From positions 48,411 through 112,410 of the forward strand of contig NZ_JBBWVE010000021.1 of NCBI RefSeq assembly GCF_041903755.1: a stretch of 64,000 nucleotides of DNA, given 5' to 3'. Both the position numbers and the translations under genes were made by a program. This stretch comes from Thiocapsa roseilacustris (lineage in GTDB: Bacteria > Pseudomonadota > Gammaproteobacteria > Chromatiales > Chromatiaceae). The notes beneath the pieces were generated by a model. It ran no database searches. It saw nothing but the letters and a program-made list of their open reading frames with translations, and was not told where the DNA came from. Positions 17,048 to 26,205 of this stretch are shown here, piece after piece; position 1 is the stretch's first letter, and the number at the start of each line of letters is the position of its first letter.

Positions 17048-18230
17048 TTGCCGCGACCTCCACAGGCACTATGGTTGCGTTCGCGCTCGCAAGAACTCTT
17101 CCTGAAAGGAGGTCGGTCATGAGGCCGTGTTTGAGTTTCCTTAGTTTGTCGCGCTCCAGTATCAGCAAGTGAATTTCATCGTTATGAGCAAGAAGGATCT
17201 CGGCTATCATGCGCTGCTCATTGATCGGAGCAAGAGGCACCTGCAAGGCTTTCAATTGCGCCGTGTTGATGCCTTCTCGTGTGCCTCGGCCCTTGTCACG
17301 CTCGACCTGCCGCTTGACGATTTCTCCATTGAAAGCGGCCTCGATAAAAAGGGGCGCACACTTGCAGCAGTCAAGGGCAACGCGAATGATGTGATAGTTG
17401 ATAAGGCAGCCATCAACGAGATTCGTCGCCAGCGCATTGCGCCCCGTTGTCGCTCCTTGTCGCGCGAAAAGCAGATCGCCGGCTCTCACAACGTAGCGCG
17501 CAAGCTCTCGCGCCTTGCTCGGCGTCACGAATAGCAGCTCGGAAAGCTCAAGATACCCTGCCTGAACATTGCCGATTCTCAGAACGGGAACCCCGTCGTC
17601 CACGAAATCGTCGTTACCGAGATCTGCCCCGAACGGACCGGTAAGAATCGGCTGCCTCTTCTCATCCGCGACATCAAGAAGCGAGCCCGTGACCCAGCCT
17701 TGAGGCAGCAAACCGAACTGGGTGCGGGAACACCGGATCGCGGGCTTAAGCTGACCGTCCGAGGCCACCCCTCGGGTGAAGAGGTCGTGCATCAGGCCCG
17801 CCTTGATCTGCTGCGTCTTGGCGATGAGCGCTTCTGTTTGTTCGATGGCCTCGTCGACCGTCGAGAGGATTTCGGCGATGCGCTGCTGTTGCTCAAAAGA
17901 GGGGAAAAGGTCAGACGCCTTGTCGAGATCTCGGACTGAGAGGTGTTTTACAGTAGTCGCCGCGGTCCTGGCATGAATGCGTGTGAGTGCCAGTCCGTTA
18001 GCCGCGTCGCGCTTCCGCTCGATGTCAGTGGCGGTCGTGGCGTACTTGGTGTGGAGGTTCTCCAGCGCTGCCAAACACGCCCGCTGATCCGCCCGCAGAT
18101 ACAACTCATAGGTCTGCACCAGCAGCCGATGCAGTCGCTCGACGATGACCTTCCGCGCCTCGTCCCGGTCGATCTTCTCGCGGGCCGCGGCGACCAGGTC
18201 TTCTTGCCTCTTCTCGGTGGCACTCAGCCG
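17040..18230 (-). pseudogene. hsdS: hsdM C-terminal tail fused to an hsdS lacking its first recognition domain
   Basis: From about 18230 to 18000 the frame reads as the helical C-terminus of HsdM (EKRQEDLVAAAREKIDRDEA, RADQRACLAALENLHTKYA). It then joins HsdS directly at the end of target-recognition domain 1 (GLALTRIHARTA) and central helix (FEQQQRIAEILSTVDEAIEQ). A full second recognition domain and helix follow (WVTGSLLDVADEK through INEQRMIAEILLAHNDEIHL). Most of recognition domain 1 is missing. The frame is open upstream but in hsdM it is the wrong frame, so the fusion has no obvious start codon. It is non-functional as a specificity subunit unless translated by coupling from the hsdM fragment stop at 18226. 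Confidence 0.8.
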
Positions 18231-18712
18231 TGCAGGAGCATGTTCATCTTGCAGATGGACCAGGTGGTTCCGATGCTTTCCTGGCCGTAGACGGAGAGAT
18301 CGCGCGGGTCGCCGCCGATCTTGCGGATGTAGTCGCGCGTCTGGATGAGCATGCCCCCCGAGCCGCAGGTGGGGTCGTAGACGCTCATGCCCGGCTGCGG
18401 CTCGACGATCTCCACGAGTGTGCGGACCACGTCGGCGGGGGTGTAGAACTCGCCGGCCTTCTTGCCGGCGGAGTCGGCGAAGTACTTGATCAGGTATTCG
18501 TAGGCGGCGCCGAGCAGATCGGGGAACTCGAAGTTCTCGTCGCGCAGCGGGATCTTCTCGAAGTTCTGGATGAAGTTCGACTCGGAGAGCCGCTTCAGGA
18601 AGAGCATGCCGAAGATGTATTCCTTGTACTCCGAGGCATCCATGTTGCCGCGCAGGTCGTCGCAGGCACGGAACAGGAGGTTGGACAGCTGGCTTAAGGT
18701 GAGCTTGGTCAT
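18224..18712 (-). pseudogene. hsdM: Type I methyltransferase HsdM, N-terminal fragment with internal deletion
   Basis: ATG at 18712 with AAGGA upstream. It starts as HsdM (MTKLTLSQLSNLLFRACDDL, FGMLFLKRLS), then jumps to NFIQNFEKIPLRDENFEFPD. Intact relatives have about 100-130 residues between these parts. The SAM-binding motif I is present (DPTCGSGGMLI), but the frame ends at KMNMLLHG, so the catalytic NPPF/Y region is lost. The next bases continue in another frame as the HsdM tail. At 162 aa against the usual ~500 or more it cannot methylate. Confidence 0.85.
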
Positions 18713-18788
18713 GGGGATCCTTGAAAGAGCGGCTCGGACGGAGGGCGCCGCGTCGCATGGCTCCGGCATTTCACCGCAGTGTAGGCCG

Positions 18789-18960
18789 GAGGCGTGCCGA
18801 AGCTTCTCAAGGTACCAAACGAAAGGCCGATCGAGCGCCCGCGCGGTGATACTACTCCAAGACGTAGGTTCCGGGTGCAGCGCAAAGCACCGGATGCTCG
18901 GCGGTTCCCAAGGAGGAAGGCGAGACCTGCGGTCCGCAGCGGTCCGACAGCCAACCCGCC
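18789..18960 (-). repeat. Dispersed repeat overlapping the phaC 3' end (copy B)
   Basis: This is the partner of the repeat at 8036-8281. The phaC stop codon (18852-18854) and the last ~25 codons are in the shared segment. The shared downstream block (about 18790-18835) lies between phaC and hsdM. The reading frame is intact only here, so this copy is the real gene end. Confidence 0.6.
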
Positions 18961-20549
18961 CAGTCGGTCCACCAGGATCCCTGGAGAGGCGTTTGGGTGG
19001 CCAGCCAGTCGTCCGGTGCAGTACCGAGCTCGACATCCCCGGACCAATAGCGTCGACGCGATTTCGCGGACGGCGGGTTCAGGATGCCTGCCACGTGACC
19101 CTCGCTGGAGAGGCTAAAGCGGATCGGGACGCGGACATGGTCGCGGACTCGGAAGACCTCTGTCCAGGGAGCGATATGGTCCTGAATGCAGCCGACGGCA
19201 TAGAGCGGCTGCTCGATGTTGCTCAGTCGGAGCTGGCGCCCGGCGAGCGTCAGGCCCTGCTCGGACACCAAGCGGTTGTTCAGATAGAGCTCGCGAAGGT
19301 AGAAGGAGAGCATCCGTCTGGGCAGTCGCGTCGAGTCGCTGTTCCAATAGAGTACGTCGGATCGAGAGGGTGCGTCGCCATACAGATAGTTGCGAACGGC
19401 GTGATGCCAGATCAGGCTGTCGGAGCGCAACAGCCGAAAGACCGTCTCAGTCACCTTGCCGTCGAGATAGCCGTCGCGCTCCATCAGGGTCTCGGCCGAC
19501 TGCACGGCGCCTTCGGAGGTGAAGCGCTCCAGCTCGCCGGGGTTCGAGAAGTCGACGAGGGTCGTGAAGAGCGTCCAATGCGCAACCGGGGAAGCAGGTC
19601 GGTCGCCGTTGGTCCGCGACGCCGGGTCGGCAAGCCAGGCCATGAGGCTGGCCAAGGCGGTCCCGCCGATGCAGAAGCCGACCGCGTGGACGGACTCGGT
19701 GCCGGCGATGCTCCGCGCTGTTTCAATCGCCTCCAAGGCGCCTTCCAGGACATAGTCCTCGAACCCGACATCCTGCATCGCCGAGTCGGGATTCTTCCAA
19801 CTGATCGAGAAGACGGTAAAACCCTGATCGCGCAGCCAAGCCATCAGGCTGCGCTCGGGGGCGAGATCCAGGATGTAATACTTGTTGATCCAAGGGGTGA
19901 TGAAGACGATCGGGGTTTGGAACACCCGCTCGGTGCTTGGCGCATACTGAATCAGCTCCATCAGACGATTGCGGTGAACCACCGCCCCCGGCGTGGCCGC
20001 TAAATTCACCCCGACCTGGAAACGGTCCCGATCGACCGTCGCGACCAGTCCCTGCGTTTCCTGTTGATCCCTCAACCAGTTTGCATAGCCTTTCTGCAGG
20101 CTCTCGCCGTCGGTATCGAAACAGCGCTGAACGGCGCCGGGGTTGGCCCAGAAGAAGTTGCTCGGCGCCAAGGCCCCCGAGACTTGGGCGGACCAGAACC
20201 GACAGCGCTCGCGGTGATCGTCGTCCAAGCCGGGTGCGTCCGCGATCGAGGCAGCCATCCATTCGGACCAAGCCGCGTGGCTCTCGCGCAGAACCCGATG
20301 ATTGCGTTTGGCCGCGTCGAGGTACCAGGCTTTTCCGGGCTCGACACCTTGATTGGGTTCGGATCTGTGCGGGCTGGATGAATCATTCAGGGCACGGCCC
20401 ATCTCCTCGACGACCGACCGGTTGATCTTGACGGCGGCCTCGGTGAACCGCCTGTGTAGGCCGGCCGGGTCATACGACCAGGTCTGGGCGAGCTTCAAAA
20501 AGCTTGTGGACACGAGCAGAGGGTCCCAAGGCTCGGGATTCGGGATCAT
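18852..20549 (-). CDS. phaC: Poly(3-hydroxyalkanoate) synthase, class I-like
   Basis: A 565-aa cytoplasmic, granule-associated enzyme that polymerises 3-hydroxyacyl-CoA. The lipase-like box with catalytic Cys is VGFCIGGTALAS. The Asp lies in VGCIQDHIAPW and the His in SEGHVAGILNPP. The segment PWINKYYILDL and the ending APGTYVLE are typical of class I enzymes, which are ~560-600 aa and act without PhaE. The ATG at 20549 follows the acyl-carrier-protein stop by only a few bp; a longer start at 20600 overlaps that gene. It is the last gene of a cluster with a FabH-like synthase and an ACP, which is not the usual phaA/phaB setting. Confidence 0.88.
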   Translation of the reverse strand: MIPNPEPWDPLLVSTSFLKLAQTWSYDPAGLHRRFTEAAVKINRSVVEEMGRALNDSSSPHRSEPNQGVEPGKAWYLDAAKRNHRVLRESHAAWSEWMAASIADAPGLDDDHRERCRFWSAQVSGALAPSNFFWANPGAVQRCFDTDGESLQKGYANWLRDQQETQGLVATVDRDRFQVGVNLAATPGAVVHRNRLMELIQYAPSTERVFQTPIVFITPWINKYYILDLAPERSLMAWLRDQGFTVFSISWKNPDSAMQDVGFEDYVLEGALEAIETARSIAGTESVHAVGFCIGGTALASLMAWLADPASRTNGDRPASPVAHWTLFTTLVDFSNPGELERFTSEGAVQSAETLMERDGYLDGKVTETVFRLLRSDSLIWHHAVRNYLYGDAPSRSDVLYWNSDSTRLPRRMLSFYLRELYLNNRLVSEQGLTLAGRQLRLSNIEQPLYAVGCIQDHIAPWTEVFRVRDHVRVPIRFSLSSEGHVAGILNPPSAKSRRRYWSGDVELGTAPDDWLATQTPLQGSWWTDWAGWLSDRCGPQVSPSSLGTAEHPVLCAAPGTYVLE

Positions 20550-20553
20550 GATG

Positions 20554-20793
20554 TCACCCGTTTCGGATCTGCTCGATGATCTCTCCGACACTGGTCTCAC
20601 TGCTGAGCATCTCCTCCGGGATGGTGACGCCGAAGGTTGTGGCCAGATAGGTTTGAAGATTGACGGCCGACATGGAGTCCCAGCCGGGGATGTCGTCCAG
20701 AAGCGTCTCGGACCCGATGATCACATCGGCCGCATCGGGAAACAGCTCTTTGATGCAGGTCGAGAGTGTGTCGATATTGACGGCGTTGACCAT
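20554..20793 (-). CDS. Acyl carrier protein
   Basis: A 79-aa acidic helical protein with the phosphopantetheine attachment motif GWDSMSAVNL (Ser in DS) and the expected four-helix length. It carries acyl groups as thioesters after 4'-phosphopantetheinylation. It lies between a FabH-like gene and phaC, with 4 bp to phaC. The motif W-DSM instead of the AcpP-type DSLD-VEL indicates a specialised carrier rather than the housekeeping fatty-acid AcpP. Its partner is inferred to be the adjacent synthase. Confidence 0.85.
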   Translation of the reverse strand: MVNAVNIDTLSTCIKELFPDAADVIIGSETLLDDIPGWDSMSAVNLQTYLATTFGVTIPEEMLSSETSVGEIIEQIRNG

Positions 20794-20881
20794 GGTTGAC
20801 TCCGCAGGTGTGTCGATGGATGACGAATGGAACGAGGCTGGTGAGAGCTCGACGGACAGCGGCGCGATACACGCGGCTTCG

Positions 20882-21856
20882 TCAGAGTCGGATCAGGTTG
20901 GCTCCCCAGGACAGACCCCCTCCGAAGGCAACCGTGACTAGAAGATCACCCTCTTTGGCCTTCCCCAACGCAATTGCCTCGTCCAGCGCGATCGGAACGG
21001 ATGCACTTGCGGTATTCCCGTAGCGATCCAGATTCACGAAGAATCGCTCGCGAGGGACCTCCAATTGGTCTGCAATCGCATGGATGATGTTGATGTTCGC
21101 CTGATGGCTGACGAAGAGGTCGACATCTCCCGCGGCGATACCCGATCGGGTCAAAAGCTCGCGGATGACCTCCGCGCCTTTCTCGATGGCAAAGGCGTAC
21201 ACCCGTTTTCCGTCCATCTGAAAGTAGGCGGAGCGCGGATTGGTGATCCGATCGAAGGGCATCATGGTCCCTCCGCCCGGGACACTGATGGTGTCGCACG
21301 CGCTCCCGTCGGTGCGCAGCACGGAGTCGAGCACCCCGCGCTCCGAGCCGGCTTCGAAGAGGATGGCTCCGGCTCCGTCGCCGAAATAGGGAAAGGTCGA
21401 GAAATCTTGCTTATTGAGGATCTTGGTATAGAGCTCGGCGGCAATGAAGAGGATGCGCTCGTAGTTTCCGGATTTGATCAGCGCATCCGCCAGGCTAATG
21501 CCGTAGACGCTTCCCGAGCAAACCGAATTGATATCAAACGCGAACGCCCGGCGGGCACCCAACAGGTGTTGGACACGTGTCGCGGTCGCCGGCTGAAGGC
21601 GGTCGGGCGAGGACGTGGAGACGATGATCCCTTCCAGATCGTCCGGCGCGACCCCGGCCTTCTCAAGGCAGTCGCGGGCCGCATGCGCGGCGAGATCGGA
21701 GGTGCATTCGTCATGGGTTGCGGAGCGTCGCGACAAAACCCCGGTCTTTTCGGAGATCTTGCCGAGCGCCCCCGCAGGAAACCAATCGAGATCCTGGTTC
21801 GTGACCTCTTGACTGGGGAGGTAGCGACCGGTCGCGAGAATAACAGCGTTTCTCAT
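20882..21856 (-). CDS. 3-oxoacyl-ACP synthase III (FabH-like)
   Basis: A 324-aa thiolase-fold condensing enzyme. The catalytic triad is visible: Cys in NSVCSGSVYG, His in FVSHQANINII and Asn in YGNTASASVP. A glycine-rich C-terminus (AFGGGLSWGANLI) completes the family pattern. It should condense an acyl-CoA starter with malonyl-ACP. The ATG at 21856 has GGTGAG upstream; a GTG at 21868 is an alternative. It precedes the specialised ACP and phaC on the same strand, so it may provide or divert acyl chains for that cluster rather than for housekeeping fatty-acid synthesis. Confidence 0.88.
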   Translation of the reverse strand: MRNAVILATGRYLPSQEVTNQDLDWFPAGALGKISEKTGVLSRRSATHDECTSDLAAHAARDCLEKAGVAPDDLEGIIVSTSSPDRLQPATATRVQHLLGARRAFAFDINSVCSGSVYGISLADALIKSGNYERILFIAAELYTKILNKQDFSTFPYFGDGAGAILFEAGSERGVLDSVLRTDGSACDTISVPGGGTMMPFDRITNPRSAYFQMDGKRVYAFAIEKGAEVIRELLTRSGIAAGDVDLFVSHQANINIIHAIADQLEVPRERFFVNLDRYGNTASASVPIALDEAIALGKAKEGDLLVTVAFGGGLSWGANLIRL

Positions 21857-21887
21857 GGTTGATCTCACCTGGTTTTCGGAATGAGCG

Positions 21888-22559
21888 TCAGGGAATGCCC
21901 GCCGCCTCCTTGAAGTGGCTTTCCAGCTTGATGCCGTAGTCGATCGCCCGGTTCAGCTCTGCCGTGTATTTCTCGACGGCCCCGGCAGCGGTGGCGAGCG
22001 CGGCTTGATGCGCGGTGGCATCGACGGCGCCGGCTGCCTTTTGCGTATAGGACTGCACCTGGGCCCCGGTATTGAGTTGAAAGGGGCCCGTCAGCTGTCG
22101 CGGGTCGACCTGCTTCAGAACGGCATAGTGGCGATTGAGCTCTGCGATCTTGGTGATCAACTCCTGTTTGACCTTCAGGTACCGCGACAGATACTCGGTG
22201 AAGGTCGCATAGGCATTGAGATTGCCGATATTGGACGGATCCGTCAGGTAGTCCGGGGTCCACTCGATCGAAAGGACGTTGTAATAGTTCTGGAACTCGA
22301 ACAGATTCACGTCCTGATCGGAGCGCGCCAAGGACTGATAGGCTTGGTCGAGCGCCTCCCGAACCCAGCGCTCTCGATCCGCCCATTGTTTCTGGTTGCC
22401 TTGGAGATCCGCGGTGTCCAATTCGGGGCCACCGAATGAAAAGGCGCCCATCTGCTTGAGATAGTCGCCGAAGCTCGCGGCCTTCGCGTTGGTCGTAACA
22501 GCCAGCGTCATGAGCGTCAACGCGATCAGCGATGTTCGAATCAAGTCCGTGCGAGTCAT
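21888..22559 (-). CDS. Secreted helical protein, unknown function
   Basis: A 223-aa protein with a signal peptide (LIRTSLIALTLMTLAVTTNA, cleavage near AKA-AS). The mature chain is mainly helical with many Gln/Tyr/Ala residues (AVLKQVDPRQLTGPFQLN, AGAVEKYTAELNRAIDYGIK). The ATG at 22559 is preceded by GGAGA, a good ribosome-binding site. It lies between the solute-binding genes and the FabH-like gene (31 bp to the latter), apparently in one operon. No family is recognised. Confidence 0.7.
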   Translation of the reverse strand: MTRTDLIRTSLIALTLMTLAVTTNAKAASFGDYLKQMGAFSFGGPELDTADLQGNQKQWADRERWVREALDQAYQSLARSDQDVNLFEFQNYYNVLSIEWTPDYLTDPSNIGNLNAYATFTEYLSRYLKVKQELITKIAELNRHYAVLKQVDPRQLTGPFQLNTGAQVQSYTQKAAGAVDATAHQAALATAAGAVEKYTAELNRAIDYGIKLESHFKEAAGIP

Positions 22560-22619
22560 CGTTATCTCTCCTTCATCTTGCCGGTGAATCAACCGGGTCG
22601 GCGCACTTGAATGATCTGG

Positions 22620-24188
22620 TCAGAGATTCGGGCCGACCGGATCTCCCAGAGCCTGATATCCGCGAATAAGGGCCAGAATCACCTCACCGCTTTGCGCGGG
22701 GATGAGAATCTGGGACGCTTTGATCAGATCGGGAATCAGACCGTTCTCGGTGACGAAGTCGCCCAGGACCTCGTTCATCTCCTGATTCGAGATCTCGGTG
22801 CTGACCGGTCGAAAGCCTTCGCGCTGTAATGCGAGGAGCTGGATGTCTCGGGTCAGGAGATAATCCTTGAATCGCCGTGCGGCCTCGACCTGCTCGCGCG
22901 AGTTGCCATGACGAAGCGTATAGTAGGGATGGTCCGAGATCAGATTGTATTTCGGATAACGCAGCACCGGCTTGGCCCCGGCTGGATCATTGACTCGGCG
23001 AATAAAGGCGAGCTTCACGCCGAGGTTTTCGTAGACATAGACGCTGGACAAGGGCTGTCCGCCGTAGCCGGCCTGCATGAGGGGCTCGGCGAGCTTGCCG
23101 GTACTGTCCTTGGTCTGGTCCGACATATACTTCATCAATGCGAGATAGGCCTGGAAGTCCGGATCCTTCAGATCCTCGAGCCGAATCTTGTAGTGCGCGC
23201 GATCCTTCGCAAAGAACTCGTAGGCCATGGTGACGAGTGCGACCGCGCCGCTGTTGGAGTCCTGCGGGCGGGTGAAGCCGAATTGAAAGCTGCGGCCGTT
23301 GGGGTCGATGCCCTCGCCGCCGAGTTCGCGCGCGTAGATCTCGGTGACGGTGTCGAAGCTCATCGACTTCTGGATGGTCCGGTCGATCGCCTCTTGAACC
23401 GGCCCCCAGGTGACGAAGACCATGGGGCTGCGGGCGATCGAGTCGTCGGTCTCGAACAGCTTGCCGCCGGTAAAGGCCTCCTCGACCAGGCCGCGGAAGA
23501 TGCTGGATGCAGGTGCCCAGACCTGAAACTCGTTGCGGCCTCCCTGCATGCTTTTACCCTCGACCAGCAGCATGGCCGATTGGGTCGAGCCGATCTTGTC
23601 GATCACCAGACGAATCGGTTTGCCGTCGATCCGGTTGAGGGCGGGATCCGCCATGAAGCGTCGTGCCGCCTCTTCCAGCCAGTCCTTCTTCTCCGATCCG
23701 GCGGCGATCTTGACCTCGATGACGGCGCGATCCTCCGAGACCGGGTAGATTACCTCCTGGCGGGAGGTCTTCGGCCCAGCGACCGCGACGGGCTGCACCG
23801 TCACGGCCTGGCTGCGAATGGTCTCGTCGATCGCCTCCTGTCCGTCGCGTGGCAGGACGGCGGGGGCCGGGCTCTCGGGCGTGCTGGGCAGCGCCTGGGT
23901 CGGCGCGTCCTTCAGGCCCAGGCTCGGGCCTTGATCCGCCTGCGCGCCGGCTCCGGCTTGATCCGGGCTCGGCTTGGCCTGGACCTTCGAGAGATCGACG
24001 TTCAAGTCGCCGAAATCGAAGAGTTTCTCCGCGGCGTGCGCCGACGGGACTGCGATACCGATTAGCGCGAGCCAGCAGGCGAGTAAGATTGCGATCGGGA
24101 GGGGCACAAGGCCCCGGTCAAGGTTGTCGTGTCGAAGCATCGAGGTTCTCCTCGGCACCGCATGTGCCGCCCGTGTGCCGGCGTTCAT
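22620..24188 (-). CDS. Extracellular solute-binding-like protein
   Basis: A 522-aa exported protein. After an N-terminal hydrophobic signal segment (IAILLACWLALIGIAV, ending AHA) comes a Pro/Ala-rich linker, then a type II periplasmic-binding-protein-like domain: VIEVKIAAGSEKKDWLEEAA, FQVWAPASSIFRGLVEEAF, FTRPQDSNSGAVALVTMAYEF. The DSNSG segment is the ligand-binding loop style of molybdate/iron-type binding proteins, and the next gene upstream shares it (TSNSG). The start ATG overlaps the upstream stop (ATGA), so translation is coupled. No transporter genes are near, so its role is unlikely to be classical uptake. Confidence 0.7.
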   Translation of the reverse strand: MNAGTRAAHAVPRRTSMLRHDNLDRGLVPLPIAILLACWLALIGIAVPSAHAAEKLFDFGDLNVDLSKVQAKPSPDQAGAGAQADQGPSLGLKDAPTQALPSTPESPAPAVLPRDGQEAIDETIRSQAVTVQPVAVAGPKTSRQEVIYPVSEDRAVIEVKIAAGSEKKDWLEEAARRFMADPALNRIDGKPIRLVIDKIGSTQSAMLLVEGKSMQGGRNEFQVWAPASSIFRGLVEEAFTGGKLFETDDSIARSPMVFVTWGPVQEAIDRTIQKSMSFDTVTEIYARELGGEGIDPNGRSFQFGFTRPQDSNSGAVALVTMAYEFFAKDRAHYKIRLEDLKDPDFQAYLALMKYMSDQTKDSTGKLAEPLMQAGYGGQPLSSVYVYENLGVKLAFIRRVNDPAGAKPVLRYPKYNLISDHPYYTLRHGNSREQVEAARRFKDYLLTRDIQLLALQREGFRPVSTEISNQEMNEVLGDFVTENGLIPDLIKASQILIPAQSGEVILALIRGYQALGDPVGPNL

Positions 24189-25969
24189 AGCAGCTCGCTG
24201 AAGCGTTTGAAGATCTCGCGGATCTCGGCCGAATCGCCTCGGCGGGTCTCGCCGCCCGCCGCGCTGCTGATCGCCTTGAGCGAGGCGTCGTCAGCCTCTG
24301 TGCCGAAGGCGATTCCGAAGACCGGAACCTTGCATGCAGGGTCGCCCAGATGCCCCGAGCGACCGTCGGACTGCGCGAAGCCGATCCGGCGGATCAGGTC
24401 CTTGTCGGACACCTTCGAGGCGTTGTCGACCCCGTCGGTCAGCACCACCAGGACCCGAATCGAGCGGTCATCCGGATTGGCCTTGATCGCCTCGCACAGA
24501 TCGGTCCAGGCCGTGGCGATCGCCGAGCGCATGGCGGTTCCGCCGGCCGGTCGAACCCCGGCGAGCGCCGCGGCCAAACGCTGCTTCCCGGTCGCATCCA
24601 TGGCGATCGGCTGTCCCTTGGGCGTCAGGTCGGAATAGGCGACATCGTAGCTGTAGAGCAGCAGCGACAGGCGATCGCGATCCTGAAGGCTCTCCGCGAG
24701 CAGGTTGGCACTCTCGACGGCAAGGTCCATGCGCGATCGCTCGACGCCCCGCTCCCGGTCGAAGAGCTTGGCGTCCATGCTTCCCGAGCGATCGATCACG
24801 AGCACGACATGCGCTCGATTCTTGATGGCGCGGAAGGCGTTGCGTGCGGCCAGGACCACGTTGCCGCCGGGAGTGGCCAGAAAGCGATGAACCGTGTCGA
24901 AGGGCTGCACCCCGTTCTCCGCGCTCCAGACCATCCCGTAGATCTTGGGATCGACGTCCAAGGCGACGCTCGGTCGAAAGCCGTACTGCAGCGCCTGCGC
25001 CTGGACCTCCGGCGACATCAGATAGGCAAAGTAACGCTTGGCGCCCTCGTCTTCGTCGGCGTCGACCCAGTCGCGCTTGACGATGGCGAAGGGGTGATTG
25101 GTGGCGAAGGTGCCCTCCGCGGGGTAAACCGCCACCAGCTTGGGGAAGGGGAGACCCTTCTCCCGGATGACGTGATTGGCCTGGATGACGTCGCTCTCGT
25201 AGACCACCGCTGCATCGGCGTAAGCGGGTCCGTCCGAGCGCATCTTTTCGGCATAGAAGCCGGTGGAGCGCCCGTAATGGATCACGCTTTCGTGGACCTT
25301 CGCAACGAAGTCGCGGATCTGGGGATCCTCGAGCTTTGCCGTCGAGAGCCGGGGAACCGGGTGTCCAGCCTGAGCCTCCGCGCCCGCGTAGAACTGAGCG
25401 ATCAGCGCCGACAGACCGCTGTTGGAGGTCTCCGGATTGGTTTGACCGTAGCGAAATTGGCCCTCGCCGGAGCGTTTGAAGATCTCCGCCCATCCGACCT
25501 GGTCGATCGGCCCGAGGGTCGCAAGCACCGGCTCCCAGACCGCAATCACGACCGGCGAGGAGACGAGAAAGCCCTCGACCTTGAGCAGATCGCCCCCCTG
25601 CTGCTCGCCGACCTCGTAGTTGACCAGATTGACGTAGAGATCCGACGCGGGGCTGGTGGCATGGACCTCGTCAGGTCCTGCTCGACCATCCTTGATCTCG
25701 TTCACGCTGTCGCCCGATCCCTTCGGAATCGCCTGGACGCAGATCCGCTTTCCGGAGGTCGTGGTCTGGCCTTGGCGGTTGAAACCGTCGGTGACGGCGT
25801 CGATCCAGGATTCCTTTTCCGAGCCGTAGGTGAAACGCACCACGACCTGGTTCGCCGCCGGAGAACAGGCATTCTCCGAAGCGGCGGCTCGAGAGGAACC
25901 GGGTGCTGGACCCAAGGCAAGTACCGCGAGGGCGCCGAGCAGAAGGCTACGTGATGGATTCCCGATCAT
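24185..25969 (-). CDS. Substrate-binding and VWA domain-containing protein
   Basis: A 594-aa exported protein. The ATG at 25969 has a GGAGG site, and a signal peptide follows (SLLLGALAVLALGPAPGSSRA). Residues ~30-390 form a solute-binding-like domain (VVVRFTYGSEKESWIDAVTD, NPETSNSGLSALIAQFYAG). Residues ~400-594 form a VWA domain with the MIDAS motif DRSGSM, a Thr in GGTAMRSA and an Asp in VVLTDGVDN. VWA domains bind partner proteins through a metal ion, so this may be a periplasmic adaptor. It is coupled to the second solute-binding gene, and both share sequence style, suggesting they work together. Confidence 0.8.
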   Translation of the reverse strand: MIGNPSRSLLLGALAVLALGPAPGSSRAAASENACSPAANQVVVRFTYGSEKESWIDAVTDGFNRQGQTTTSGKRICVQAIPKGSGDSVNEIKDGRAGPDEVHATSPASDLYVNLVNYEVGEQQGGDLLKVEGFLVSSPVVIAVWEPVLATLGPIDQVGWAEIFKRSGEGQFRYGQTNPETSNSGLSALIAQFYAGAEAQAGHPVPRLSTAKLEDPQIRDFVAKVHESVIHYGRSTGFYAEKMRSDGPAYADAAVVYESDVIQANHVIREKGLPFPKLVAVYPAEGTFATNHPFAIVKRDWVDADEDEGAKRYFAYLMSPEVQAQALQYGFRPSVALDVDPKIYGMVWSAENGVQPFDTVHRFLATPGGNVVLAARNAFRAIKNRAHVVLVIDRSGSMDAKLFDRERGVERSRMDLAVESANLLAESLQDRDRLSLLLYSYDVAYSDLTPKGQPIAMDATGKQRLAAALAGVRPAGGTAMRSAIATAWTDLCEAIKANPDDRSIRVLVVLTDGVDNASKVSDKDLIRRIGFAQSDGRSGHLGDPACKVPVFGIAFGTEADDASLKAISSAAGGETRRGDSAEIREIFKRFSELL

Positions 25970-26113
25970 AAGACCTCCAAAGGCGTTGTGCGGGAGCCGG
26001 GGAAGGCGACAAGATCCGACCGGGCCGCGGCCGATCCTCCGGATCGATATCCTTGACGACCGCCTCGACCAACAGGATCCCGCGCCGCGGCTCGGGGTAG
26101 GGCGTTGCATTGT

Positions 26114-26177
26114 CGACGCTTACCTAGAAGCATGGCAGAGAAAGCCGACGCTTACCGAAAAGCATGGCAGAGAAAGG
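26114..26177. repeat. 32-bp tandem duplication
   Basis: Two adjacent units (26114-26145 and 26146-26177) each contain CGACGCTTACC and AGCATGGCAGAGAAAG with three differences. They lie between the end of the pyruvate kinase gene and the start of the VWA gene, a 236-bp region with no gene. Confidence 0.8.
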
Positions 26178-26205
26178 CGACCGAATCGTGACAGCTCGAA
26201 GAGAT

